DNA from: Candidatus Gastranaerophilales bacterium
Lineage (GTDB): Bacteria; Cyanobacteriota; Vampirovibrionia; Gastranaerophilales; Gastranaerophilaceae
Assembly (NCBI GenBank): GCA_944325315.1
Contig: CALVAA010000005.1
Coordinates: 49,514-113,513, forward strand
DNA: 64,000 bases
Direction of reading: 5' to 3'
The notes beneath the pieces were generated by a model. It had not been told where the DNA came from, ran no database searches, and saw only the letters and a list, made by a program, of their open reading frames with translations. Below are positions 38,345 through 46,104 of the stretch, piece by piece (position 1 is the stretch's first letter; every line of letters starts with the position of its first letter). A program made the translations under genes and the position numbers.

Positions 38345-38404
38345 AATTCAACTTTATACAATTTTAAAAATTTTTACAATAATGCATCTATTGGAATTTT
38401 TGCC

Positions 38405-38433
38405 TTGGCTTAAGGATTGCTTTTTGATATAAT
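38405..38433 (+). promoter_or_regulatory. Promoter of the deacetylase-like gene
   Basis: TTGGCT (38405-38410) and a perfect TATAAT (38428-38433) are 17 bases apart. The start point would be near 38440, seven bases before the ATG at 38447, which rules out the TTG at 38417 as start. Confidence 0.65.
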
Positions 38434-38446
38434 TTTTAAAAGAAAG

Positions 38447-39217
38447 ATGGATTTTATGCACGCTTTTAAAAGAAAGATTGTAGATTTTATTAAAAAAACA
38501 AATATTATTAAAAAGATTAACTACAATAAATTTGTGTTTTATTTTCTTTTTGGTCTGAAGAGCCAATTTGGGCAATTTAAAATCAATATTAATACAAAAT
38601 GTCTTGTTCTGTCTCAATATCCGGGTGCTGAAACAAAAGGGTTAGGCGGACTTATAGCACAGCATCCCAAGAATTTTGAAGTTTTGTGCTTGACAAACGG
38701 TTCAAGTATCTTGCCTTTAAATCCTGTTGAGTCAAGCAGTATAAAGAAACAAGAATTTCAAGAAGTAATGAAAATGATTAGAATAAAAGGCTCTAAAATT
38801 TTTGATATAGATGATAAAACCCTGAAAAATCATTATACAACTTTTAAAAAGATAGATATTTCGGAAGCCGACTATATTTTTATTCCTAATGTTTATGATA
38901 ATAACATCGATACAATTGCTCTTTTAAAACATTTTAAGCAAATTTTAAAAGACAAAGAGCATAAAGAAACTTTGAAGGTTATAATGTATGAATCTGACTT
39001 CCCTCTTTGCACGCTTGATTTTTTTGCGGATATAAGTTCAATTATTGAAACAAAAAAGAATATGCTAAAAAAATATTATCCGCAGGATAAATTTCCTTCT
39101 TTGGTTGACAGGATTGTAGGAATTAATGCTTTTAGGGCAATTCAACATAATTGCGAATATTGTGAGGCATTTATGGCTTTTAGCGTTGATGAGTTTATGA
39201 AAATTCCCTTAATCTAA
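38447..39217 (+). CDS. PIG-L/LmbE-type deacetylase homologue lacking its metal ligands
   Basis: About 256 residues aligned in outline with PIG-L N-acetylglucosaminyl deacetylases: LVLSQYPGAETKGLGGLIAQ near residue 56 replaces the hallmark with AHPDDE, LCLTNGS replaces LTDG, and NNIDT near 152 replaces the HPDH pair. Later family text (MYESD, FADISSIIETKK) is kept. His and both Asp metal ligands are lost, so the fold remains but deacetylation is unlikely. The ATG at 38447 (or 38456) follows the promoter; TTG at 38417 lies in it. The stop shares four bases (CTAA) with the opposing pdxA stop. Confidence 0.72.
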   Translation: MDFMHAFKRKIVDFIKKTNIIKKINYNKFVFYFLFGLKSQFGQFKININTKCLVLSQYPGAETKGLGGLIAQHPKNFEVLCLTNGSSILPLNPVESSSIKKQEFQEVMKMIRIKGSKIFDIDDKTLKNHYTTFKKIDISEADYIFIPNVYDNNIDTIALLKHFKQILKDKEHKETLKVIMYESDFPLCTLDFFADISSIIETKKNMLKKYYPQDKFPSLVDRIVGINAFRAIQHNCEYCEAFMAFSVDEFMKIPLI

Positions 39218-40101
39218 GCAAGTTTTAGCGCCAGTTTTATTGCTTCAATCATACTTCCTGCTCTTGCAATGTTTTTGCCTGCAATATCACAGGCTGTACC
39301 CGAAGAAGGTGAAGTTCTTATTATATTAAGTCCGATAGTTGTATTTATTGCCTTATCAAAAGCTAAAGCTTTAATTGGACACAAACCCTGATCATGGTAG
39401 CAGGCAATAATAGCATCGTAGCTTAGGTTTTGTTCATTCAGATATTCTCTTCCGACTTTTGCAAATAAAGAATCGGCACTAAGAGGAAAAGTTATATTAA
39501 TTCCTTTTTTATTTAGGATTTTTACGGCAGGTTCTAAAATTTCAATTTCTTCTTTGCCTAAGATTCCGCCTTCACCTGCGTGCGGATTTAGGGCGCAAAG
39601 GGCAATTTTTGGACTATTAATTTTATATTTTTCTTTTAAAAAATTGTTTAGTATGTTTGTTTTAAAAACAACATCATCAATACTGAAAGAAACATCCTTT
39701 AGAGCTAAGTGTCTTGTTAAAAGCATAACTTTTAATTCATCTGCTATAAAAAGCATCTGAGCTTGTTTTTTTGTTTTATCTAAAAAGTTTTCTATAACTT
39801 CAGTTTGTCCATTATAGTTATAGCCGGATTTATGAAGTTCGAATTTTGAAACAGGAGAAGTGACAATTGCTTTTATTCTTCCTTCTTTTGCAAACTCACA
39901 GGCTTTTTTTAAAGATTCGTAACAAAAAGTGCCGTTATCTTCTATTTCTATAGGACAAAAATCATAATCACAATCAACTTTTTCCCCGATTATTAAAATA
40001 TCTTTTTTATCCGGTTTTAAAATATCGAGAGCTTTTTTTGTGATTTCTTTGCCTATGCCTTTTTTATCTCCTGTTGTTATTGCAATTTTATAAGTTTTCA
40101 T
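39214..40101 (-). CDS. pdxA: PdxA-family 4-hydroxythreonine/threonate-4-phosphate dehydrogenase
   Basis: A metal-dependent NAD dehydrogenase of the PdxA family. Motifs: AITTGDKKGIGKEI (about 7-20), VTSPVSKFELHKSGYNYNGQTE (about 103-124), CALNPHAGEGG (about 169-179) and CYHDQGLCPIKAL near 235. It overlaps a DUF1537 kinase gene by 14 bases. That pair is characteristic of PdxA2, which oxidises 4-phosphothreonate or 4-phosphoerythronate in acid-sugar catabolism, rather than vitamin B6 synthesis. Which one applies cannot be decided from sequence. Confidence 0.85.
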   Translation of the reverse strand: MKTYKIAITTGDKKGIGKEITKKALDILKPDKKDILIIGEKVDCDYDFCPIEIEDNGTFCYESLKKACEFAKEGRIKAIVTSPVSKFELHKSGYNYNGQTEVIENFLDKTKKQAQMLFIADELKVMLLTRHLALKDVSFSIDDVVFKTNILNNFLKEKYKINSPKIALCALNPHAGEGGILGKEEIEILEPAVKILNKKGINITFPLSADSLFAKVGREYLNEQNLSYDAIIACYHDQGLCPIKALAFDKAINTTIGLNIIRTSPSSGTACDIAGKNIARAGSMIEAIKLALKLA

Positions 40102-41419
40102 TTTTTAATTTATCAAAATAGTCTATAATTTCACAAAGCGTAGAAGGAGCGCCAAAGTTTCCTGATTTTGTTACGATTACTTTTCCGTTTGAATCAATGC
40201 AAAGAGGAATAGCGGGTAAAATTGCATCCAATATTTCAAGGCATACGGAATCAATCTTGCTTGCACATTTGAAAGAAGTCTCTCCTCCTATAGTTATTAG
40301 TATGAATTTAATTTTATGGTTAATTTCATATACTAAATCTGAAAGAAAATCCGTAATTTTGGTCGGGAATTCGTCTTTTGCTATGCCCGCGTCTATAAGT
40401 TGATTGAGAGCATTTTCATCAGTTGCTTCTTTATTTATGTATGCGCTATGTATAACAACGTCAAAACCGTTAGACAAATTTTGAACAATTGCAGCTATCA
40501 TATCGGCTATGTTTTCACCCATGCCGTTTATTATGTCTTTTATTGTTAAATCTATAAAAACGCAGTTATTCTTTTCTTCTTTTAATTTTTGAATTTGTCT
40601 AAAGGTGCACTGCGTACTTGAGCCTGAAACAATCAGTCTCGGAAGATTTGGTGTGTGTTGTATATGGTTTATTTTTTTGTTTTCTTCGCCCTGAATTTTA
40701 TTAATTGCCTGAGCAAGACCTGCACTTCCGCAAGGAAGTATATCATAAGAAGATTTTTGAATAGCAAGAGCAATTTGTTCCAGGTCTGTATTTGAAATTG
40801 CATCCAATACAATTATTTTTTTGCCTTTTTGGACAAGCTCTTTAATTTTTAAAACAATTGGCCCTGCCCCTTTTGTTACGGTGTTTAACTCTATTGTGTC
40901 TATAAGGTCAAATATTCTTGGATTTAAATCTTTTTTTAAGATGTCCGGGATGTATGATTCAAAAATAGGTGCTTTAGGATCAAGCGCACATTGGGTTCTG
41001 TCTATTGGCATCCCGTTTAAGAGTTGATAGCCTCCTACTGTTGTTCTTCCTTCTTCAATATAAGCAGGAGCTACAATTGCAACATCCTTTTGGGTTGCTT
41101 CAAGCACGGCAACGATTTCAATCCCTGTGTTTCCTCTTAAAGTGGAGTCTATTTTTTTGTAATAATTTTCGATATTAAGAGAATCTTTCAGTTTGTTTGC
41201 GGCTTCCAATACGCACTCAAGCGCGCTTTGTTTATCGATGTTTCTGCTTTCCGTTGAAATTGCCCAAACTTCGCTTGTTTTACTGTCGCAGTTATTGAAA
41301 TTTTGATTAGAATCTATGACAATTTTTGCACTGTAGCCATTTTTAAAAAACTGCAATGCTGTGTCATTTGCACCTGTTAAATCGTCTGCAATTATAATTG
41401 TTGAATCAACTATGCTCAT
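40088..41419 (-). CDS. DUF1537 four-carbon acid sugar kinase
   Basis: Members of this family (OtnK, DtnK, DenK) phosphorylate threonate, erythronate or related acids. The N-terminal IIADDLTGANDTALQF (about 9-24), YKKIDSTLRGN (about 87-97) and the C-terminal SGNFGAPSTL (about 420-430) are family features. Length 443 is normal. AAGGG lies six bases before the ATG. The gene is three bases from ssb and overlaps pdxA, so all three are in one leftward unit. Confidence 0.87.
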   Translation of the reverse strand: MSIVDSTIIIADDLTGANDTALQFFKNGYSAKIVIDSNQNFNNCDSKTSEVWAISTESRNIDKQSALECVLEAANKLKDSLNIENYYKKIDSTLRGNTGIEIVAVLEATQKDVAIVAPAYIEEGRTTVGGYQLLNGMPIDRTQCALDPKAPIFESYIPDILKKDLNPRIFDLIDTIELNTVTKGAGPIVLKIKELVQKGKKIIVLDAISNTDLEQIALAIQKSSYDILPCGSAGLAQAINKIQGEENKKINHIQHTPNLPRLIVSGSSTQCTFRQIQKLKEEKNNCVFIDLTIKDIINGMGENIADMIAAIVQNLSNGFDVVIHSAYINKEATDENALNQLIDAGIAKDEFPTKITDFLSDLVYEINHKIKFILITIGGETSFKCASKIDSVCLEILDAILPAIPLCIDSNGKVIVTKSGNFGAPSTLCEIIDYFDKLKNENL

Positions 41420-41422
41420 AAG

Positions 41423-41761
41423 TTACCCTTCGGTATTTTGAGAGTCCCTTTTGCTTCCTACAAAACCATAGTCTGTAGCGTTAATTAAGTATCTTTCAAC
41501 CATTTCTCCGTCAGGAGCTTGCCATTTGGATATCATAATTCTGCCTTCGATTGAAACTAAAGAACCTTTTTTAATCCATTCGGCTGCAGATTCTGCTTTT
41601 TTATCCCAAAGTTGCACGGGAAACCAGTCTGCTTCTCTTTGTTTTGTTTTGGGATTCCAACGGTCGACAGCAATTGAAAAGGTTGTTTTGCTTTTTCCGC
41701 TTTCAAAATATTTAATTTCAGGGTCTTGTCCTACACGTCCTACTAAAATTGCACTGTTCAT
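41423..41761 (-). CDS. ssb: Single-stranded DNA-binding protein
   Basis: An OB-fold SSB: LVGRVGQDPEIKYFESGKSKTTFSIAV (about 6-32) followed by WFPVQLWDKKAE and LVSIEGRIMISKW. It is only 112 residues, and the C-terminus (SKRDSQNTEG) lacks the acidic DDDIPF tip used to recruit repair proteins. Cyanobacterial-type SSBs are similarly short. AAAAGG precedes the ATG by seven bases. Confidence 0.88.
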   Translation of the reverse strand: MNSAILVGRVGQDPEIKYFESGKSKTTFSIAVDRWNPKTKQREADWFPVQLWDKKAESAAEWIKKGSLVSIEGRIMISKWQAPDGEMVERYLINATDYGFVGSKRDSQNTEG

Positions 41762-41806
41762 TATAATACCTTTTTACACTTTTAAATAAATTATATTATG
41801 CAAAAT

Positions 41807-42403
41807 TTAGTTTTGCAAATATACCCTTGCAACTGCGCATTTTGTGTCATCCAATGTTGCATATACTATTCTTATAATATTATCCGAAACTATGTCTACT
41901 CTTGAATATGTTAAATCGTTTTCGCCTTTAAGGTTATCTTCAAACTTTTTTAATTTTAACATGCCGTATTCTTGATGACCTTGATAAAACACAAGCATAG
42001 GCTCATTATTTAAAATTTTTTGTTGGATTTTATAATTTCCCAAAGGGATAATTCTATTGTCGTCGCTTAAAATTGAAGCTACAAGACGGATATAATATAC
42101 CCCGTTTTTCATATCCTGTATTGCTTTATATTCGCCTCCTATATCTATTTGTTTATCTTGCCCTTTTGGCTGCGGCTCAACTCCGTATTTTCTTCCAAAA
42201 AGAAATGTTTTCAATCTGCCGCCAAATGTATTTTCAACCGGCTGGGGAGTAAGTTTGTTTATTGTGTCGTTAAATTCTTTGTTTGTAACAGGTTTAATGC
42301 CGTCAAAGGCCGTGTCAATAAAGTTGTAGTCTACATCAAGCATTTCGGCTTTAGCCGGCGATATTAAAAAAAACATTAAGGCAATAAAAATAAAATATTT
42401 CAT
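41807..42403 (-). CDS. Exported protein of unknown function
   Basis: Not recognised. A signal peptide (MKYFIFIALMFFLISPAKA, likely cut after AKA) precedes about 178 residues that are mainly beta-strand (YYIRLVASIL, KIQQKIL, IIRIVYATLDD). No membrane segment after the signal. Single-gene unit. No ribosome binding site; TAGAAT ends six bases before the ATG, as at other leaderless starts. Confidence 0.7.
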   Translation of the reverse strand: MKYFIFIALMFFLISPAKAEMLDVDYNFIDTAFDGIKPVTNKEFNDTINKLTPQPVENTFGGRLKTFLFGRKYGVEPQPKGQDKQIDIGGEYKAIQDMKNGVYYIRLVASILSDDNRIIPLGNYKIQQKILNNEPMLVFYQGHQEYGMLKLKKFEDNLKGENDLTYSRVDIVSDNIIRIVYATLDDTKCAVARVYLQN

Positions 42404-42409
42404 ATTATA

Positions 42410-42415
42410 ATTCTA
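42410..42415 (-). promoter_or_regulatory. -10-like hexamer, leaderless geometry
   Basis: TAGAAT on the minus strand ends six bases (TATAAT) before the ATG at 42403. A weak TTTACT at 42432-42437 is 16 bases upstream and could be a -35. The second TATAAT abuts the ATG and cannot be a -10 for it. Confidence 0.45.
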
Positions 42416-42460
42416 ATGTTTTTTTATTTTAAGTAAAGTAAAATACACAATTTGGTTTAA

Positions 42461-42492
42461 AAAAGACCCTTTTGGATTTAAAAGGGTCTTTT
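42461..42492 (-). terminator. Terminator after the HU gene
   Basis: A 13-base stem (AAAAGACCCTTTT / AAAAGGGTCTTTT) with a six-base loop. The T-run is within the 3' arm on the minus strand (and likewise on the plus strand). It lies 16 bases after the HU stop. Confidence 0.8.
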
Positions 42493-42508
42493 GGAAAAAT
42501 TAAGAGAA

Positions 42509-42781
42509 CTATTTTACTAATTCTTTGAATTTTTTACCGGCTGAAAAAGCAGGAACTGTTTTAGCAGGAATTTTAATATCCTTGCCTGTTTGAGGGTTTC
42601 TTCCTGTTCTTGCTGCTCTTTTTCTGGGCTCAAAAGTACCGAAGCCAACCAAAGTAACTTTTTTTCCTTTAGCTACTGTTTTTTGGATAGTTTCAATAAC
42701 TGCACCAATAATTTCAGCTGTGTCTTTTTGTGAAAGCTTGGCACTTGTTGCAACTGCTTTTACTAATTCTTCTTTGTTCAT
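42509..42781 (-). CDS. hup: DNA-binding protein HU
   Basis: A nucleoid protein of the HU/IHF family. MNKEELVKAVA, LVGFGTFEPRKRAARTGRNP (with the DNA-binding arm) and IPAKTVPAFSAGKKFKE are standard. 90 residues. AAGGAG precedes the ATG by seven bases, and a good promoter lies upstream. Confidence 0.96.
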   Translation of the reverse strand: MNKEELVKAVATSAKLSQKDTAEIIGAVIETIQKTVAKGKKVTLVGFGTFEPRKRAARTGRNPQTGKDIKIPAKTVPAFSAGKKFKELVK

Positions 42782-42810
42782 ATCTAACTCCTTTTTAATA
42801 ACACCCCTTT

Positions 42811-42838
42811 ATTATACATATTTATTGGAGTTTGGCAA
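42811..42838 (-). promoter_or_regulatory. HU promoter
   Basis: On the minus strand TTGCCA (42833-42838) and a perfect TATAAT (42811-42816) are separated by 16 bases. The start point is about 22 bases before the ATG, leaving room for the ribosome binding site. Confidence 0.7.
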
Positions 42839-42863
42839 GGGTTTTGAAGATGAATAATTAAAA

Positions 42864-43751
42864 TTAGTCTTGTTTTGATTTGAGTTTAGAAAAGGTTATA
42901 TCTTTATAAAAATAACTTAATATTTGACGAGCACTAAACCCTTTGTTTGCAAGGTTATTAGCACCATATTGGCTCATTCCTACACCATGACCGTTTTTTC
43001 TTATGCCTCTGTCATACGCATCAACTGATCTGATATACGGCAGGTCATGATTCCAAACTTCGCCTGCTGCAATTGTTCTTCCGCCGCTTGCAGCATGGTA
43101 ATACGCCGGAATTATTTTATTGTCATATGTTAAAACTTCACCTCTGGTGGACAAAACCGCTCTTGTTGTCTGCGGTGTTTCACTGCTTGCACCGCCATAA
43201 GCCTGGTCTTGAGGGGTGTCTTTAAGGTCATAGCCTTTTGAATTTCTTTTGTTTAAATTAGCCAAGGCATAGCTTCTTGCTGCGATTGCTTGGGCTTTAT
43301 GCGCTTCAGGATTCCATTTTGACGGCATTTCAGAGGGAACAACTCCTAAAAGATATTCTTCCAAAGGAAGCGAATTAACTATAGTCAGCGCTCCGTTTAT
43401 GTTGTATACAACAATATCTCCCCTGTACCATCTTTTTTTTGTAGCCAGAAAGCCTTTACTTTGGGGATTTTGAATAAAAATTGCGTTGGTTTGACAATCC
43501 CAATATCTTCCTTTTACTTTTATTGCGATTGAATCTCCGTACGCTTTAATTGAGTATGGGAAAAAAGATCTTGAAACAAATAATAGTTTTCCGGTTCTGG
43601 CATCTGAAAATTCAGCATTTTGGGAAGATCCTATATAAGTTTTTTTAATGCCCTCATTCAAACCGATTCTTATTGCATTTGCTTTTTGGTTTACATTCAA
43701 AAGCAATAAGAGAAAAAAAAGTATGAATAATTTTAGAAATTGTTTTTTCAT
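42864..43751 (-). CDS. SpoIID/LytB-domain protein (peptidoglycan lytic transglycosylase type)
   Basis: SpoIID-family proteins cleave glycan strands of denuded peptidoglycan and are found outside spore formers. A signal peptide (LFILFFLLLLLNVNQKANA) precedes the catalytic domain: LPLEEYLLGVVPSEMPSKW (with the active-site Glu, about 125-143), AIAARSYAL, YHAASGGRT and NGHGVGMSQYGA near 253-265. The 295 residues are consistent with the family. No ribosome binding site; TATAAA ends seven bases before the ATG. Confidence 0.85.
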   Translation of the reverse strand: MKKQFLKLFILFFLLLLLNVNQKANAIRIGLNEGIKKTYIGSSQNAEFSDARTGKLLFVSRSFFPYSIKAYGDSIAIKVKGRYWDCQTNAIFIQNPQSKGFLATKKRWYRGDIVVYNINGALTIVNSLPLEEYLLGVVPSEMPSKWNPEAHKAQAIAARSYALANLNKRNSKGYDLKDTPQDQAYGGASSETPQTTRAVLSTRGEVLTYDNKIIPAYYHAASGGRTIAAGEVWNHDLPYIRSVDAYDRGIRKNGHGVGMSQYGANNLANKGFSARQILSYFYKDITFSKLKSKQD

Positions 43752-43891
43752 AGGTTTATTTATAAAAACTACCCTTTTAATAAAATTTTAGCACATAATA
43801 TAAACTTGTGTATATTAGCTTTTATTATGCGTACTTCTAATGAAAAATAACAGTGAATTTAATAAAATAAGTTTAAAAGTGGTATGACATC

Positions 43892-44131
43892 ATGCAAAAT
43901 TTTTTTCATAAACAACAAAACCCAAAAGAAGCTTTTAGTGAATTAAGGGTTAAAGAATATTTAAGTAAATACATCAAAGAACTGCAAAGGCACTTTGATG
44001 TGTCAGATAAAAAGATGCGTGTAATAATTTATAAAATTTATAAAGATTTGAGCCCTTTTAGCTTTATCAAAAATTGGATTTATATGGTAAAATCCAAATA
44101 TAGTCCAAAGATAAGAATTAAAAGGAAATAA
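43892..44131 (+). CDS. Small basic protein, 79 residues, unknown function
   Basis: Not recognised. A Lys/Arg/aromatic-rich protein with one hydrophobic patch (FSFIKNWIYMV) and no signal peptide. It begins MQNFFHKQQNPKEAFSEL and is followed after two bases by the hydrolase gene. The upstream ribosome binding site is weak (AAAGTGG), so its reading as a gene rests on the tight spacing to the next gene and on reading frame length. Confidence 0.55.
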   Translation: MQNFFHKQQNPKEAFSELRVKEYLSKYIKELQRHFDVSDKKMRVIIYKIYKDLSPFSFIKNWIYMVKSKYSPKIRIKRK

Positions 44132-44133
44132 GA

Positions 44134-44769
44134 ATGGAGATAAAAATATTCCCAAACGGAATTTATGGTGCAACCACATATTTAATATATGATAAGATTT
44201 CCCTTGAAGGAGCAATTGTGGATTGCACTTCAAGTGTGGATGAAATTGAAAAATTTGTTAAGGATAAAAAAATAAATTTAAAATATATCTTAATCACGCA
44301 TGGTCATTTTGACCATGTTTATTGTGTTTCAAAAATGAAAGAAAAATTTCCAAATGCCCTTGTTCTAATGCATAAAGAAGATTTACCGCTTTTGGGTCAA
44401 GTTGAAGTTCAATGTTCAATGGCTGGTGTTGAAAGTATAAGTGTCCCTTGTGTAGACGGGCTTTTAGACGAAAACTCAAAGAATTTGACCATAGGAAAAA
44501 AAGAAATTAAAGTTATTGAAACTAAAGGCCATTCAAAAGGCGGCGTCTGCTATTTGATTGAAAATGTTCTTTTTTCGGGAGACACTTTGTTTCAAGAATC
44601 AATCGGAAGATGTGATTTGTTTGGCGGATCATTTAGCGAAATTGAATACAGTATAAAAGAAAAGCTTTTTAAATTAGATGATAATATCGTTGTATACCCC
44701 GGTCATGGGGATAAAACAACAATAGGCTATGAGAAAAAACACAATCCGTATTTCGGATTTTGTTGTTAA
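44134..44769 (+). CDS. Metallo-beta-lactamase-fold hydrolase (glyoxalase II-like)
   Basis: A binuclear zinc hydrolase fold. Motif THGHFDH (about 54-60) with an Asp in VLFSGDTLF (about 144-152) and PGHGD near the C-terminus give the metal ligands. 211 residues. RBS AAGGAA precedes ATG. Could hydrolyse lactoylglutathione or be a general MBL-fold thioesterase; the substrate is not evident. Translation probably coupled with the 79-residue gene. Confidence 0.85.
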   Translation: MEIKIFPNGIYGATTYLIYDKISLEGAIVDCTSSVDEIEKFVKDKKINLKYILITHGHFDHVYCVSKMKEKFPNALVLMHKEDLPLLGQVEVQCSMAGVESISVPCVDGLLDENSKNLTIGKKEIKVIETKGHSKGGVCYLIENVLFSGDTLFQESIGRCDLFGGSFSEIEYSIKEKLFKLDDNIVVYPGHGDKTTIGYEKKHNPYFGFCC

Positions 44770-44772
44770 TTG

Positions 44773-44801
44773 TTGATAAAAAGCTGTGTTAAAGATATTA
44801 T
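44773..44801 (+). promoter_or_regulatory. Probable tyrS promoter
   Basis: TTGATA (44773-44778) and TATTAT (44796-44801) are 17 bases apart; TATAAT three bases further downstream is an alternative -10. A leader of about 30 bases precedes the ATG and contains GGAAGG. There is no T-box-like leader. Confidence 0.5.
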
Positions 44802-44836
44802 AATATTTTGTTAATGAGTTATCGGAAGGTTTTTTA

Positions 44837-46051
44837 ATGCAAATATATGAAGAGTTAAAACAAAGAGGTTTAATTGCCCAAATTACTGATGAAGACAAAG
44901 TAAAAGATTTAATAAATTCCGGTTCTGCCCGTTTTTATATCGGTTTTGACCCTACCGCAGATTCATTACATGTAGGACACTTCATGGCGCTTTGTCTTAT
45001 GAAACGTTTGCAGATGGCAGGAAACACACCAATTGTTTTAATTGGAGGAGGGACCGGCTATATCGGAGATCCTTCAGGCAGAAGCGATATGCGCTCAATG
45101 ATGACAAAAGAAATTATTGAGCATAATTGTGCTTGTTTTAAAAAGCAAATGGAAAGATTTATTGAATTTGGCGATAATAAAGCAATAATGCTAAACAATG
45201 CCGATTGGCTTTTAAAATTAAATTATATTGACCTTTTAAGAGAAGTCGGAGCTTGTTTTTCGGTTAACAATATGTTAAGAGCCGAATGTTACAAACAAAG
45301 AATGGAAAAAGGGCTAAGTTTTCTTGAATTTAACTACATGATAATGCAAGCATATGATTTTTATTATTTAAATAATCATTATGATTGTAACTTGCAATTC
45401 GGAGGAGACGACCAGTGGTCTAATATGCTTGCAGGGTCTGAATTAATCAGAAGAAAAACCGGCCGTGATGCTTCTTCAATGACAATTACATTGTTGTTAA
45501 ATTCTCAAGGTAAAAAAATGGGGAAAACGGCTTCGGGCGCTGTTTGGCTGGATAAAAACAAAACTTCTGTTTACGATTTTTATCAATATTGGAGAAATGT
45601 TGAAGACAGTGATGTTTTAAAATGTATAAGAATGCTCACATTTTTACCGTTGGATGAAATTGAAAAAATGGATAGTTGGCAAGGTGAACGGTTGAATAAG
45701 GCAAAAGAAATATTAGCTTTTGAATTAACTAAACTGGTTCATGGAGAAGATGAAGCCAAAAAAGCTAAAGAAGCCAGCAAGGCTCTGTTTGAAGGCGGTT
45801 TGGATGATTCAAATATGCCTTCAAGCGAAATTGATTTGGATGGTGATGAAATTTTAATTGTTGATGTTTTAGTAAAATGCAATCTTGTATCAAGCAAAGG
45901 CGAAGCGAAAAGACTTATTATTCAAGGCGGAATAAGCGTTGATAATAATAAGGTTGAAGCAATAGATTTCAAACTTACAAAAAAACAACTAAAAAACGGC
46001 GTTAAAATTAAAAAAGGCAAAAAAGTTTTTCACAAGGTTATTTTAAAATAA
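44837..46051 (+). CDS. tyrS: Tyrosyl-tRNA synthetase
   Basis: Class I synthetase that charges tRNA-Tyr. The HIGH-type site is HVGH in DSLHVGHF (about residue 46) and the KMSKS-type loop is GKKMGKT (about 229-235). QFGGDDQWSN (about 192-201) is the tyrosine-binding part, and a C-terminal S4 RNA-binding domain (about 340-400) begins after LVSSKGEAKRLI. 404 residues. GGAAGG lies seven bases before the ATG. Confidence 0.95.
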   Translation: MQIYEELKQRGLIAQITDEDKVKDLINSGSARFYIGFDPTADSLHVGHFMALCLMKRLQMAGNTPIVLIGGGTGYIGDPSGRSDMRSMMTKEIIEHNCACFKKQMERFIEFGDNKAIMLNNADWLLKLNYIDLLREVGACFSVNNMLRAECYKQRMEKGLSFLEFNYMIMQAYDFYYLNNHYDCNLQFGGDDQWSNMLAGSELIRRKTGRDASSMTITLLLNSQGKKMGKTASGAVWLDKNKTSVYDFYQYWRNVEDSDVLKCIRMLTFLPLDEIEKMDSWQGERLNKAKEILAFELTKLVHGEDEAKKAKEASKALFEGGLDDSNMPSSEIDLDGDEILIVDVLVKCNLVSSKGEAKRLIIQGGISVDNNKVEAIDFKLTKKQLKNGVKIKKGKKVFHKVILK

Positions 46052-46104
46052 TTTTTATATCTGCATAAATTACGGTTATATATTCAATCTTTTTGTTTTG
46101 CTTT

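Noticed and set aside
38417..38446. TTG start of the deacetylase-like gene
   Set aside because: It overlaps the predicted -10 TATAAT (38428-38433).
39554..39760. Open frames of 60-140 codons opposite large genes, for example inside pdxA, gyrA and the helicase
   Set aside because: They are low-complexity reverse readings of AT-rich codons without ribosome binding sites or recognisable domains.
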